Shown here: positions 38,122-51,100 of the stretch, piece after piece
Position numbering within the stretch: position 1 is the stretch's first letter
Layout of the letters: each line of letters begins with the position of its first letter
Assembly (NCBI GenBank): GCA_052171895.1
Contig: JBQMRN010000001.1
Coordinates: forward strand, 124,001 to 188,000
Source of the DNA: Arsenophonus sp052171895
Lineage (GTDB): Bacteria > Pseudomonadota > Gammaproteobacteria > Enterobacterales > Enterobacteriaceae
DNA length: 64,000 bases
Direction: 5' to 3'
Position numbers and translations under genes: made by a program
Notes under the pieces: model-generated
Seen by the model: only the letters and a program-made list of their open reading frames with translations
Databases searched by the model: none
Told to the model about the DNA's origin: nothing

Positions 38122-38490
38122 CTACGTAGTAAAATCGTGTATCAATAGTTTGCTGTAGTGTGTGCTTGCCTGGAAATGATTTTATTTTCTAGCTATACAT
38201 TTTACTTAATATTACTTTAACAATAATGCTCTTTAACAATTTAGAACAAGCTAATAATTGAAATCTACACATTAAAAATGTGTTAGAGAACTCTCAAAAC
38301 TCCAATCAGTTGGGTTTTTGTTATGATAAAAATGTTATGAATGAGTGTGTTGTTTGTTGGGAAAAGGTATTGCTTCGCCAGTACGCATAGCAAGCGCTGC
38401 GTAGTAAAATTGTACAGCAATATTTGCTGTAGTGCTTTTTGTGCCTGGAAATGATTTTGTTTCTGGATATACACCGTACTTAATAAAGTA
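38122..38490 (+). repeat. Duplicated spacer segment between tRNA-Glu remnant and 23S
   Basis: A stretch of about 95 bp occurs twice, at about 38122-38215 and 38394-38490, sharing CGTAGTAAAAT, TTTGCTGTAGTG, TGCCTGGAAATGATTTT and TATACA-TTACTTAAT. The spacer boxA (GCTCTTTAACAATTT, 38228-38242) lies between the copies. The second copy is closer to the 23S start. Confidence 0.75.
38228..38290 (+). promoter_or_regulatory. 16S-23S spacer boxA
   Basis: GCTCTTTAACAATTTAGAACAAGCTAATAATTGAAA matches the E. coli spacer GCTCTTTAAAAATCTGGATCAAGCTGAAAATTGAAA. It confirms that a normal intergenic spacer follows the tRNA remnant. Confidence 0.7.
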
Positions 38491-38577
38491 CACGAGGCAT
38501 TTGAAAGCACTTCCAAACAAAGAATTAGTGAACACGCAGCCATAACCTAAACTAAAAAAGACACCTTCGGGTTGTGA

Positions 38578-41573
<2,996 letters not shown>

Positions 41574-41750
41574 GACAACACCGAAGGTGTTTTGAAAGAG
41601 AGAAAGAATTTTAGTTTGTTTTTAGATTGAATGCTATAGAATTTAGCTATAGAAAGTTATAGCATACTGAAGTTATGAGAGAGTGAGGAGATGGCAAAAA
41701 GCAAAGGCAGCCGAGGCAGTGAAATGAAACAGGATGAATAAAAAATAATT

Positions 41751-41870
41751 TGTCTGGCGGCAATAGCGCGGTGGTCCCACCTGACCCCATGCCGAACTCA
41801 GAAGTGAAATGCCGTAGCGCCGATGGTAGTGTGGGGTCTCCCCATGTGAGAGTAGGAAACTGCCAGACAA
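41751..41870 (+). rRNA. rrf: 5S ribosomal RNA
   Basis: A 120-nt sequence almost identical to E. coli 5S: TGTCTGGCGGCAATAGCGCG at the start and CTGCCAGACAA at the end, which pair as helix I. The central CCACCTGACCCCATGCCGAA block is unchanged. It lies 177 bp after 23S. Confidence 0.97.
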
Positions 41871-42234
41871 TAATTAAATATAACTCTTCTTTACTCTATT
41901 CCTTATACCTATACCAAGAGACTATATATTTGATCCAGGTTCATGATGTAGAACCTTGTCCAACAGGCATATTCATTACAAGATGGTTACCGAGGGAATA
42001 TAGTTGACGCTGAAAATATCATGATGAATCTTCATCGTCAGCTAAAACTATAACATATAAAATCAAAGGTACTATTCAGGTTATTAAAGAATCTGCATTT
42101 GCTTTTAGTAAGAGTGATGTTATATCCTAACTTACCTTCTTATAAAGAACAAAAACAAAATGATATTTTGATAAACTGCTATGTTAGCAAAAGTTATTGG
42201 TAGAAATCCTTTTAACCTATTTGCTAAGATAGAT
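41871..42234. other. Non-coding stretch after 5S rRNA
   Basis: No gene recognised. 42182-42216 (CTATGTTAGCAAAAGTTATTGG) is the inverted terminal 35 bp of the IS1595 family, seen also at 54690-54720. The earlier part is unassigned; no convincing terminator hairpin with T-run was found. Confidence 0.45.
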
Positions 42235-43037
42235 TGATTATCACAGCTATATTTTCTCCATCATTTATCAACAAGATGATCTTACCAGGTCAGGAAGCCA
42301 TAGTCGTTTCCATGTAAAAAAGTTTCTTTTCTTTTTGAGAAAATTTGTAGGGAGGTGGAAAAGTAGTCGACGCGAATTCTTAAATGCTATTCTATTTCGA
42401 TCTTGCCATCACTGTTTATATAGGATAAGAAGTGTGAGGGGAAATTTGTATGAAATAAAGAAAAGGGAGATAGAGAGGGGAAAGCCATCACAAAGCTAAA
42501 GTATAAAGCGTTTAAAAGCTACGAGCTTGCTTCATCTGCAAGTAAATGTAAAATATCTTCCTCAAATGCTAAATAAAACTTCACGATGTTATTTTTCTAG
42601 GTATAGATCGTGCAACCAGATGGATTTTTATCCGTCTTTACAAGACTAAGATAGACTTGGGCCAATGGCTTGACGCTTCTTACATGATCTTAATCGAGCA
42701 TCTTCTATGGCTATCTAGAAGAGGTAGGGTACTTACTGACAATGGCAAAGAATTTAAAAACCGTTTTTTGTTTGCAAAATCTTCAGTCACCGGAAAACAT
42801 AAATTCATCTGTTTGTGTACATAGCTTGGTATAGAAGACGGATTTAGCCCAGCTGATATATCCTTAAACAAATGGATTGAAATACACACTTATGATTGAG
42901 CAATTTAATGGGCGTATAGGAAGATGCGCTGTAAAGCTATCATTTCAATTCTTGTCAAAAGCTTGAAATTATACTGTATTGATATGTTTAGCTGTACAAT
43001 CAAGAATTACCCAAATTAGTATTAGGTAGTAAAACTT
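42235..43037 (+). mobile_element. IS481-family element remnant, 5' part
   Basis: Plus-strand frames give integrase-core segments typical of IS481: CYFLGIDRATRWIFIRLYKTK (42592-42655), VLTDNGKEFKNRF (42730-42768), TGKHKFICLCT and a degenerate HPQTNGMIEQFNGRI-like block (42870-42920). The element is interrupted at 43037 by an IS256 copy and continues at 44388. Stops and frameshifts throughout. Confidence 0.75.
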
Positions 43038-44387
43038 GAATTATTAGCAAATCTGCTGTATGACGGTCAGGCTATGCTCTATTAGATCTTGTTTATCAGT
43101 AGGGATTTATCAACAGCTAAAATCTCCTGAACCGGTTCTACCTTTTCTGAGCAAGACTGTAGCAGCTTAAATAGCAATTGAAAGGATTGTTTTTCTCGAA
43201 GCAGAGCTATTCGAGCATCAGCCTTGTACTTTTAACTGCCGTAAAAGCTGATTCAATCGGATTGCTCGTTCTTATTGACGCCCAGTAAGCTGATGGGGTA
43301 ATTCGTAGAATGGCAGCAGTTCTTCTCGATTTTTTCCATATTCTTCATCGCTAAAGAAGAATTCACTGAAAACCTTGTCAACAAAACATCAATGATTTTA
43401 TTAGGGGAAAATCTCGGTTTGTAGCTCTCCGCTAGTTAGACCTACCACACATTAGCTGTTTTATCTACTCAACAGTGTTGGTCCTGCGTGTCCTGGAATA
43501 TCTTTGCTATTGCATTCTAAAACCCAAGGCCACTGTTTTTTGTAGAAAGCCTGAGAGATACGGTTAAGCCTTAGCCTTGTAGGCTATTGATAAATTTAGC
43601 TAAGTTCGTTTCTGATTTTAATAACTATCTTTGACCGCAACTAGCTCTTTTTACGCACATGTTTAGTGATGCCACAATAATAACCAGGAACCAAAGCCAA
43701 TCATCTTGCCTGATTGGCTATACATGCTAGTGGCCAAGAAATAAACGTAGCGTGTATCGCTTAAATTCCACAGGCTACTATTATCTGTGTTCTTCAAGCC
43801 ATTGCTATTTCAGTTTGCTTAATGGTACTCAGAAAAAAGAGATAGCATGTACTTTTTCACTTAAAAGGGCTCCCCTATCGCTTCGTTAAAAATCATTGGT
43901 AGATATTCCTAACAGGTACAAGATAAAGTAACAATTTTCGATGTTTTCACACGCTTAGATAAGGCAGTAGCAACTAGCTGTTGAAACATATTCTATTGCC
44001 GCTATGGTTCCTTTGCCCTCTTAAGTAGTTTAATCTCAACATCATAAATATCTATCTGTATAGTGCGTTTTGCAAAATAACCGTTACGGATAACTGGCAT
44101 AGGCATAGACGCCTGTGTAGAAAGCAGTGTTCATCATGTTATCGCAGCATAGATTTTGAAGTTATGCTCAGCAACTTGTGGCTATCAGCTGCCTGGCAGC
44201 AGCATTACGGATGAGTTGATCTAATGGATTAGAGATAATATCAACTTTTTGTAGATAGCTATATAATAGCAGAATTTTATGGCATATCATCTCTTTGTTA
44301 TTAAAATAATTTACGAAATTAATCAGGCAGGATAGATAAGAGAGCATTTCCCTAAAACTTCATACACGAGAAATAACCATAACTCAA
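43038..44387 (-). mobile_element. IS256-family remnant inserted in IS481
   Basis: About 1.35 kb from GAATTATTAGCAAATCTG to ATAACTCAA. It splits the IS481 element, and the 8-bp TAAAACTT occurs at both junctions (43030-43037 and 44388-44395), as expected for an IS256 target duplication. Minus-strand transposase frames are broken. Confidence 0.8.
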
Positions 44388-44480
44388 TAAAACTTCATTG
44401 CAATCGATGAAAGATTAGTTCAAAGTTAAACTTGAATTATTCAAAAACCATACTATCACATCCATGATGTGAGAAATATA
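44388..44480 (+). mobile_element. IS481-family element remnant, 3' end
   Basis: TAAAACTTCATTGCAATCGATGAAAG and the following TTCAAAGTTAAACTTGAATTATT match the uninterrupted IS481 end at 55358-55415. It is the other side of the interrupted element starting at 42235 and ends just before murB. Confidence 0.7.
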
Positions 44481-44513
44481 TAATAATTATATATAAATTA
44501 AGTTTATGATATT

Positions 44514-45554
44514 ATGCATTTTTTTAATCATAATGAATTAAAAAAATATAATACTTTTAGTCTTGCAGCTAAGGCAAAAGTGATAGACTCAGCTTCTTCA
44601 GTAGAAGAATTGCTTATGTTATGGAAAAACGCGCGATTGAAAGGGTGGCCTGTTTTATTATTGGGCGGCGGGAGTAATGTTCTTTTTATTAGTGACTTTG
44701 ATGGTCTAGTTATTTTAAATCAAATTACTGCTTTAGAGATAACTGAATCATCTCAAGAATGGTTTATTCATGTTGGCGCAGGAAATAATTGGCATAAATT
44801 AGTTGAAGTACTTATAAAAAATGGTATCTATGGATTAGAAAACATGGCGTTAATTCCAGGATCTGTAGGGGCAGCTCCTATACAGAATATCGGGGCCTAT
44901 GGCTTGGAATTTAAAGACGTATGTCAGTATGTTGATATTGTTGATCTTAATAATGGTAAACAATATTGTTTAGATGCCAATGCATGTCAATTTAGTTATC
45001 GAGATAGTATTTTTAAGCATAAATATTGTGAAAATTTTGCTGTTGTTTCAGTTGGTTTGAAACTTAATAAACTATGGAAACCCGTATTAACATACGTTGG
45101 TTTGAGTTCCTTAGTAGCACAAATAGTAACAGCAGAAACTATTTTTGATATTGTTTGTAAAATCCGGAAAAGTAAGTTACCTAATCCATTTTTAGTAGGT
45201 AATGCCGGTAGTTTTTTTAAAAATCCTATTATTTCTAGTATGGCTGCAAATGAAATAAAGGCTCGTTACCCTCGATGCCCAGAGTATCCTCAAACCAATG
45301 ATACAGTGAAGCTTGCTGCCGGATGGCTAATTGATCAATGTAATCTAAAGGGTTATCAACATGGTGGTGCTGCGGTATATAGGGAGCAAGCATTAGTTTT
45401 AATTAATAAAAATAATGCGACCGGAAAAGATATTGTAAATTTAGCCCGTTATATCCAAAAAAAAGTTATAGAGAAATTTGCTATTATACTAGAACCAGAA
45501 GTGCGTTTTATTGGTAAATATGGTGAAGTAAACGCTAAGGATGTTATTTCATGA
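44514..45554 (+). CDS. murB: UDP-N-acetylenolpyruvoylglucosamine reductase
   Basis: This 346-residue FAD enzyme reduces UDP-enolpyruvyl-GlcNAc to UDP-MurNAc in peptidoglycan precursor synthesis. It has NTFSL at the start, LLLGGGSNVLF, ENMALIPGSVGAAPIQNIGAYG, FSYRDSIFKH (catalytic Arg), GNAGSFFKNP (catalytic Ser) and LEPEVRFIG (catalytic Glu). Length agrees with E. coli MurB (342). It overlaps birA by 4 bp. No clear Shine-Dalgarno precedes the ATG. Its promoter must lie in the 30-100 bp after an IS481 remnant. Retained cell-wall synthesis fits a facultative or young symbiont. Confidence 0.96.
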   Translation: MHFFNHNELKKYNTFSLAAKAKVIDSASSVEELLMLWKNARLKGWPVLLLGGGSNVLFISDFDGLVILNQITALEITESSQEWFIHVGAGNNWHKLVEVLIKNGIYGLENMALIPGSVGAAPIQNIGAYGLEFKDVCQYVDIVDLNNGKQYCLDANACQFSYRDSIFKHKYCENFAVVSVGLKLNKLWKPVLTYVGLSSLVAQIVTAETIFDIVCKIRKSKLPNPFLVGNAGSFFKNPIISSMAANEIKARYPRCPEYPQTNDTVKLAAGWLIDQCNLKGYQHGGAAVYREQALVLINKNNATGKDIVNLARYIQKKVIEKFAIILEPEVRFIGKYGEVNAKDVIS

Positions 45555-46522
45555 AAGAAATAACTATTCCTTTAAAACTTGTCAAAATACTTTCTGATGG
45601 TAGAATATATTCAGACGAGCAGTTAGGTAAATTATTTGGTGGCATGATGCTAGTGGGAATGAGTATTAATAAACATATTAATACACTACGTAAATGGGGT
45701 ATTGAGGTTAATGTTATTAGTAGTAAGGGTTATCAACTTACTAGAAAAATAGATTTATTAGACTACGAAAAAATTTATGGTTTAGTGAGATGTGGAAATA
45801 TAATTGTAAAATCGGTTATTAATTCTACCAATCAATATCTACTTGAACGTATTGATCAATTAAGTTTAGGTGATGTTTGTATTGCTGAATATCAAACAGC
45901 CGGTAGAGGCCGACGTGGTCGATATTGGGCTTCTCCTTTTGGCTGTAATCTTTATTTATCATTATACTGGCATTTAGACCAAGGTCCTGCTGCAGCCATG
46001 AAGGTAAGTTTGGTTGCAGGAATTGTAATAGCGGAGACCCTTAATAAGTTAAGTGGAAGTAATATAAAAATTAAATGGCCCAATGATCTTTATCTTAACG
46101 AAAAAAAGGTTGCTGGTATTTTAATTGAAATGATAGGTAAAACTGCTGATTCAGTGAATATTGTGATTGGTATTGGGCTTAATATTGCAATGAGTAAGAA
46201 TTATGAAACAAATATAAATCAAGGATGGATTAATCTTCAGCATGCTGGTATTGAAATAGAAAGAAATATGATTGCTGCTCAGATTATTTTGGCATTACGC
46301 CATGAATTAGTGCAATTTGAAAAATATGGTCTTCTTCCTTTTATTAAACGTTGGCTGGTCTTGGATAATTTTTTACATAAAAAAGTAAGACTACATATCA
46401 GTAACCACCTTGCTGTTGGTATTGTGAAAGGTATTAATGAACACGGTGCAATTTTGTTAGAACAAAATGGTGAAATTGTTTCTTATATAGGTGGTGAAAT
46501 TTCATTACGGCCATATAATTAG
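45551..46522 (+). CDS. birA: Biotin-protein ligase / biotin operon repressor
   Basis: This 323-residue protein makes biotinyl-AMP, biotinylates the acetyl-CoA carboxylase carrier protein and represses the bio operon. The N-terminal winged-helix part (about 1-65, ILSDGRIYSDEQLGKLFG) is intact, so DNA binding is possible. The ligase domain has QTAGRGRRGR (ATP/biotin loop), KWPNDLYLNEKKVAGILIE and a C-terminal SH3-like domain. Length close to E. coli (321). It lies after murB as in E. coli. Its presence fits the complete biotin operon at 23.5-28.6 kb. Confidence 0.96.
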   Translation: MKEITIPLKLVKILSDGRIYSDEQLGKLFGGMMLVGMSINKHINTLRKWGIEVNVISSKGYQLTRKIDLLDYEKIYGLVRCGNIIVKSVINSTNQYLLERIDQLSLGDVCIAEYQTAGRGRRGRYWASPFGCNLYLSLYWHLDQGPAAAMKVSLVAGIVIAETLNKLSGSNIKIKWPNDLYLNEKKVAGILIEMIGKTADSVNIVIGIGLNIAMSKNYETNINQGWINLQHAGIEIERNMIAAQIILALRHELVQFEKYGLLPFIKRWLVLDNFLHKKVRLHISNHLAVGIVKGINEHGAILLEQNGEIVSYIGGEISLRPYN

Positions 46523-46563
46523 AAGAATTAAGTTGAAGCTAATCATCGAGCCAATGTTTTAAA

Positions 46564-47517
46564 TTATTTTCTTAATCTAAGATTAATAATTGAATGATTA
46601 GAGCCTTTAGTCATGATCAAACTGACTCTTTCTTTGGTTGGAATTATATTTTTTTCTAAATTTATTTTATTAATTTCTTCCCATATTGTTTTAGCCGTAT
46701 TGATCACTTCTTCTTGCTCTAATTTGGAATAACGGTAAAAATATGTGTGAGGATCGGAGAAAGCACCTTGGTAGATTTTCAAAAATCGACTGATATACCA
46801 TTTTTTCAATAAATTTTCTGGTGCATCAACATAAATAGAAAAATCGATAAAATCAGATACGAAAATATGATGTGGAGCATGTGGATAATCCATTTCGTTT
46901 TGCAAAATGTTTAAGCCTTCCAAAATAAGAATGTCAGGTTGTTTAATCACTTGCTTTTTGCCAGGAACAATATCATAAGTGATATGGGAGTATATTGGAG
47001 CGCTAACTTGTTTAACTCCTGATTTTATATCATAAATAAATTTTATTAAACGATGCATATCGTAGGATTGTGGAAATCCTTTTTTCTTCATTATTCCTCG
47101 TTCATTTAAAATCTGATTTGGATATAAGAAACCATCTGTTGTGATAAGATCAACTTTACGATGCTCAGGCCACCGACTTAATAAAGTTTGTAATAGGCGG
47201 GCTGTTGTACTTTTACCAACAGCAACACTACCTGCAATACCGATAACATAAGGTACTTTAGTACTATTAGTACCTAAGAATTGTTCTAAAATGCTTTGTC
47301 TACCTAAATTTGAACTGATATATAAATTAAGTAGCCGTGAAATAGGAAGATAAATTCTATTTACTTCATCCATTGAAATTTCATCATTGATACTTTTCAG
47401 TTTTAGCAGTTCTTTATCCGTTAGTAGCTCTAGTGGAACAGAATCACGTAGTGTAGACCAATATTCACGGTCAAATTCTAAATAAGGTGTTATTGAAAAG
47501 TTTTTTTGTTGTTTCAT
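46564..47517 (-). CDS. coaA: Pantothenate kinase
   Basis: This type I kinase phosphorylates pantothenate, the first step to coenzyme A. Motifs are TPYLEFDREYW near the N-terminus, the P-loop GIAGSVAVGKSTTAR, DLITTDGFLYPN, KKKGFPQSYDMHRL, LILEGLNIL and the C-terminal RLRK. I chose ATG at 47517 (MKQQKNF), which places the start as in E. coli. A TTG two codons upstream (47523) would give 319 residues. No Shine-Dalgarno is obvious. A 20-bp hairpin (47528-47547) sits just upstream. Convergent with birA. Confidence 0.95.
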   Translation of the reverse strand: MKQQKNFSITPYLEFDREYWSTLRDSVPLELLTDKELLKLKSINDEISMDEVNRIYLPISRLLNLYISSNLGRQSILEQFLGTNSTKVPYVIGIAGSVAVGKSTTARLLQTLLSRWPEHRKVDLITTDGFLYPNQILNERGIMKKKGFPQSYDMHRLIKFIYDIKSGVKQVSAPIYSHITYDIVPGKKQVIKQPDILILEGLNILQNEMDYPHAPHHIFVSDFIDFSIYVDAPENLLKKWYISRFLKIYQGAFSDPHTYFYRYSKLEQEEVINTAKTIWEEINKINLEKNIIPTKERVSLIMTKGSNHSIINLRLRK

Positions 47518-47527
47518 AATCAATAAT

Positions 47528-47547
47528 GTACCTGTGTGTACAGGTAC
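47528..47547. repeat. Short palindrome upstream of coaA
   Basis: GTACCTGT and ACAGGTAC pair around GTGT, 11 bp before the coaA ATG on the minus strand. In mRNA it would lie where the ribosome binds, so it may affect initiation. Function unknown. Confidence 0.6.
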
Positions 47548-47839
47548 TTGTAATCATTCATAACCAATAAAAATAGATTGCATAATAACGATTGAATATC
47601 TTTAAGCGTAGAGTTTTTCTATATTTTTTATTAAAAATTGATCACAATTTTATTTATTTTTGATTTTATCAATAAATAATATTGTATTATTATCATGATA
47701 ATTTTTTATTAGTTGTTTGCTCCCGGATCATTATATAGATCCAGATCCCTCGTCGCCAGCGCTATCATGGCTAGATCGCTACTAAGTGGGATGTAGTTTA
47801 GAACAAAATATGATGATGAAGATCTATCCGTCAGGCAAG

Positions 47840-48665
47840 GAGTTATGCTTATTTCTGGTGTATAGAGTTTTGAAGGTGGTAGCATATAAATGCTGATTGA
47901 TTTCCTAAATAATTTCAACAACAGAGAGATGATGGTATGCTATAAAAAAGTCTACTCTACAACAAGTAAACACAAAACTAGATATTACCTCTAATCAATT
48001 AAATAAACTCATCCGTAATGGTAACAGGTAACTGATAGGGGTAGCGCCGCCTTAACGGCAGCGCTCGAAGGCATAGCTGCAGACAACATGATGAAAATAT
48101 ACCCCCTTGTCAACTTGCCTTACTCATGCCGTTATTCGTAGCAGTTATTTGTCACACCGAACCATATAGACTGCTATTCGCGATGTTGAGATTAAGGAAT
48201 AAGGGGGTTGCAGCAACAGAATATTTTTCAACACCTGGTTAGTAGCTGCCTTATCTAAACCGTGTAAAAAGCAGCGAAAAGTTGCTATATCATGTCTCTA
48301 GCTGCAAGGCATATTCAACGATAATTTTTACGAATGTCACATGGGAGGGCAATTCTTGATGAAATATTATTGTCTCTCTGAATACCATCAGGAAACTGAA
48401 ACAGCAATGGCTTGAAGAGCAAAAAGGCAATGCTGATGCTGTGCTTGCTCTTTCTGTGATTTAAACTAAACACACTAAATTTATTTCTTAGCCGATGGTA
48501 TCTATAACTTATCAGGCAAGATGATTATCTTTTCCTTCTAGTCATTCTAGATAAGAATTACTGAGCATGGACGTGACGTAATGAGCTTATTGCCATTAAA
48601 GATGCTTATCGAAAGATAAATCAGAGGTAAACTTTCCCTAATTTTTTAATGGCCTGCGAGGGAGA
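47840..48665 (+). mobile_element. IS256-family remnant, 5' two thirds
   Basis: It starts with GAGTTATGCTTATTTCTGG and runs collinear with 4052-4760: LDELIRNGTRQL-like region, then LKQQWLEEQKGN, GVTEHGRD-like and IKDAYRK. It stops near 48665 inside the coding part, where unrelated sequence begins. Broken frames. Confidence 0.7.
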
Positions 48666-49190
48666 AGCAAGGTGCCTTTAACTTAACTCCTAGGCTTGAT
48701 AGGAGTGACGCTGGCTTGATAGGAGTGACGCTGCCGTTGATGGTTAGGAATTTGAATGGCACCACCCCTACTGTTAACTTGTTAAAGGGTGGACGCTGGA
48801 TATCCCATGGTATAAGTGCTGAAGGCAAGCATTTGCTCGACAGATAGAGGTGTCCATGAGTTAAATTTTCAGCGTGTATTTTAAGAAGTTTACTCCTCTC
48901 CCACCAGTCATCAATGCTAAAAAACAATTTAGTTGGGTGACAGAAAGGGGGATACATATCTGATTAAATTACCCTCTAGGTATAATTTGCTGGGGAATAG
49001 AAATCGTCATCCTGTGTCTGGATTTCTCATGTTTATTGGTCTAATTATTTTTAACTTTGTCCCATGGATAGTGTTGAGAAGGAAATGGTATTATTCCTAG
49101 TTTTTCTTATAGTTGATGAATTTAGAGGCAAGCCATACCTTCAATCATTGCATCAAAATGCAGTTGTATCCAGCGTCATCAGCTTATTCT
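48666..49190. other. Unassigned decayed sequence with a 20-bp tandem duplication
   Basis: The unit GGCTTGATAGGAGTGACGCT occurs twice in tandem (48693-48712 and 48713-48732). Around it is a 103-codon minus-strand frame (48646-48957) of higher GC, containing WERSKLLKIHAENLTHGHLY and VVPFKFLTINGSVTPIKPA. I do not recognise it; one proposed origin is a decayed phage or IS gene. Confidence 0.4.
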
Positions 49191-49199
49191 GTTAGTTGC

Positions 49200-49490
49200 T
49201 TAAACCCAAAATAATATTGCTGTATGGTCTTTTTTGCTCTCATGAAAAATTCAGTCAGTTTGTCACAATTAATTTCTGGAAGGAGATTATAAATTGCTTT
49301 AGATAAATAGGCGCTGTGGGTGCTCTCTCTAATACGTAACTTCACGTGTTATTTTCCTGATTTTCCTAATTTTACCATTTTTATAAGATTTATTTTAACA
49401 TATTAGCTAAATTTTCTAAAAATTAATATATTGCAGAGTATAATATAAAAGCAGTGTAGCCTGCTACACGCAGGCTCACACCACTATACT
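49200..49490 (+). repeat. Family D repeat, unassigned
   Basis: Diverged copy of 31185-31440 in the opposite orientation, ending with TTGCAGAGTATAATATAAAAGC. No domain recognised. Confidence 0.55.
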
Positions 49491-49514
49491 GTGTTATGTT
49501 CATATTTTTGAGTG

Positions 49515-50395
49515 TGTAATTCTTCTTACCAATAATTCTTTGATTATGCAAGCTTATTAAGCGATGGTGAGTAATTTTATACTCGCTGGTAAAGGTTTCA
49601 TATCATTTACCTCCATATCCGAGGAAAGGATGAACTCTTTATCGATGATCGGCTAAATAAAAACAGTTAATACACTTTTCATTAAACTTTTTAAGAATTT
49701 GATTGCTCGGATGAGCTGTCGGATCTCTAGCGATGATGAAGAACCGCGATTTGTTCTTTACTTTTATCTTCTTCTTTCCTGCATTCTCTAGCTTTCCTAG
49801 ATGGAATATAACCCCTCCTTTTATAATGGATTCAAGCAAAACATTTCATTGATTTCAATAATACTACTTAGTGAATTTATGTTAGCTATCGCTGCTAAAG
49901 CAAGGAAGTAGTGTGACGCCATCTAAATGCTATTTTCAAATGAATGCCTGTTTATTTCATTGAATCCAGTAAAGTCAAACTATTCAAGACATCACAGATA
50001 ATTAAACCATTTATCCTTGTGATGTAGTTTCGTCAGAGGACTTTCAGTAAGATTGTTTAATATTTTCCTGCAATATTGGATTTTTCAACAATATCGCTCT
50101 AACCCTAATAAATCTCCCAAGCGGATAACATATTTATTGTGACAATATGAAAAGTGATAAAGTGGAATGAGTTATACTTCAATGCATGAATCGAGATCAT
50201 CCGATAGATTGTGTCATCTAGTTAACTAATAAAATGCAGCTTTATGCTAGCAGTGAGTGAGGAAAGAGTCTCTTTGATCTATATGAATATTTGCTTTTTT
50301 ATAGCAACCTTTTCTCTGTAGCGAAAATACTTTATATACTAGAAGAGATTTCTAGCACAATAACCATTTGCCAACATATAACATAGCTATATATA
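49515..50395 (-). mobile_element. IS1595-family remnant
   Basis: Collinear with 7900-8860. The minus strand has FHLGKLENAGKKKIKVKNKS (49639-49839), which corresponds to the catalytic-domain middle of the transposase. On the right are the DKWFNYL- and SPLTKLHHKDK-like N-terminal pieces. The left end is missing. Frameshifted. Confidence 0.7.
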
Positions 50396-50486
50396 AATAT
50401 TTTCTCTAGAAAAGAGCAGTAAAAAAGGTTAAAATTAATATTTATAAGCAAAAGAATAAAAATAAATAAAAATTTTAATTTTTTTG

Positions 50487-50515
50487 TTGCAACATGCTTG
50501 TTCTCTACCTAGAAT
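50487..50515 (+). promoter_or_regulatory. thrU-tufB operon promoter
   Basis: TTGCAA (50487-50492), 17-bp spacer, TAGAAT (50510-50515), then GCGCAAC as a GC-rich discriminator typical of stable-RNA promoters. It lies 17 bp before the first tRNA. The E. coli thrU promoter has the same TTGCA...TAGAATGCGC layout. Confidence 0.75.
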
Positions 50516-50531
50516 GCGCAACACCTCTGAT

Positions 50532-50607
<76 letters not shown>

Positions 50608-50631
50608 TTAAAATTTGGATAATAAGTAAAA

Positions 50632-50716
<85 letters not shown>

Positions 50717-50818
50717 TAAGTTTCATTTTAAGTCTTTAGGTTAAAATGCTACCGCAATGAAAATACTTAAGATAAAATTTGTATGCAACTGATTAAACTT
50801 CAGGTAGGCGAATTCATC

Positions 50819-50893
<75 letters not shown>

Positions 50894-50899
50894 AGCTGT

Positions 50900-50975
50900 G
50901 CTGATATAGCTCAGTTGGTAGAGCACACCCTTGGTAAGGGTGTGGGCGGCAGTTCGAATCTGCCTATCAGCACCA
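50900..50975 (+). tRNA. thrT: tRNA-Thr (GGT)
   Basis: A 76-nt tRNA: acceptor GCTGATA pairs with TATCAGC, anticodon GGT lies in CTTGGTAAG, and CCA is encoded. Only 6 bp after tRNA-Gly. In E. coli tufB follows. Confidence 0.97.
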
Positions 50976-51100
50976 TTCCTAGAATGTATTCTTAATTTAT
51001 CCCTGATTTTCCTGCGAAAAAACAAGAAACGATCATATGATTTTCACTGCTTGGTTAATGTGGTGGAATCACTGATTCTATGTTTTATAGGGACAATCTA

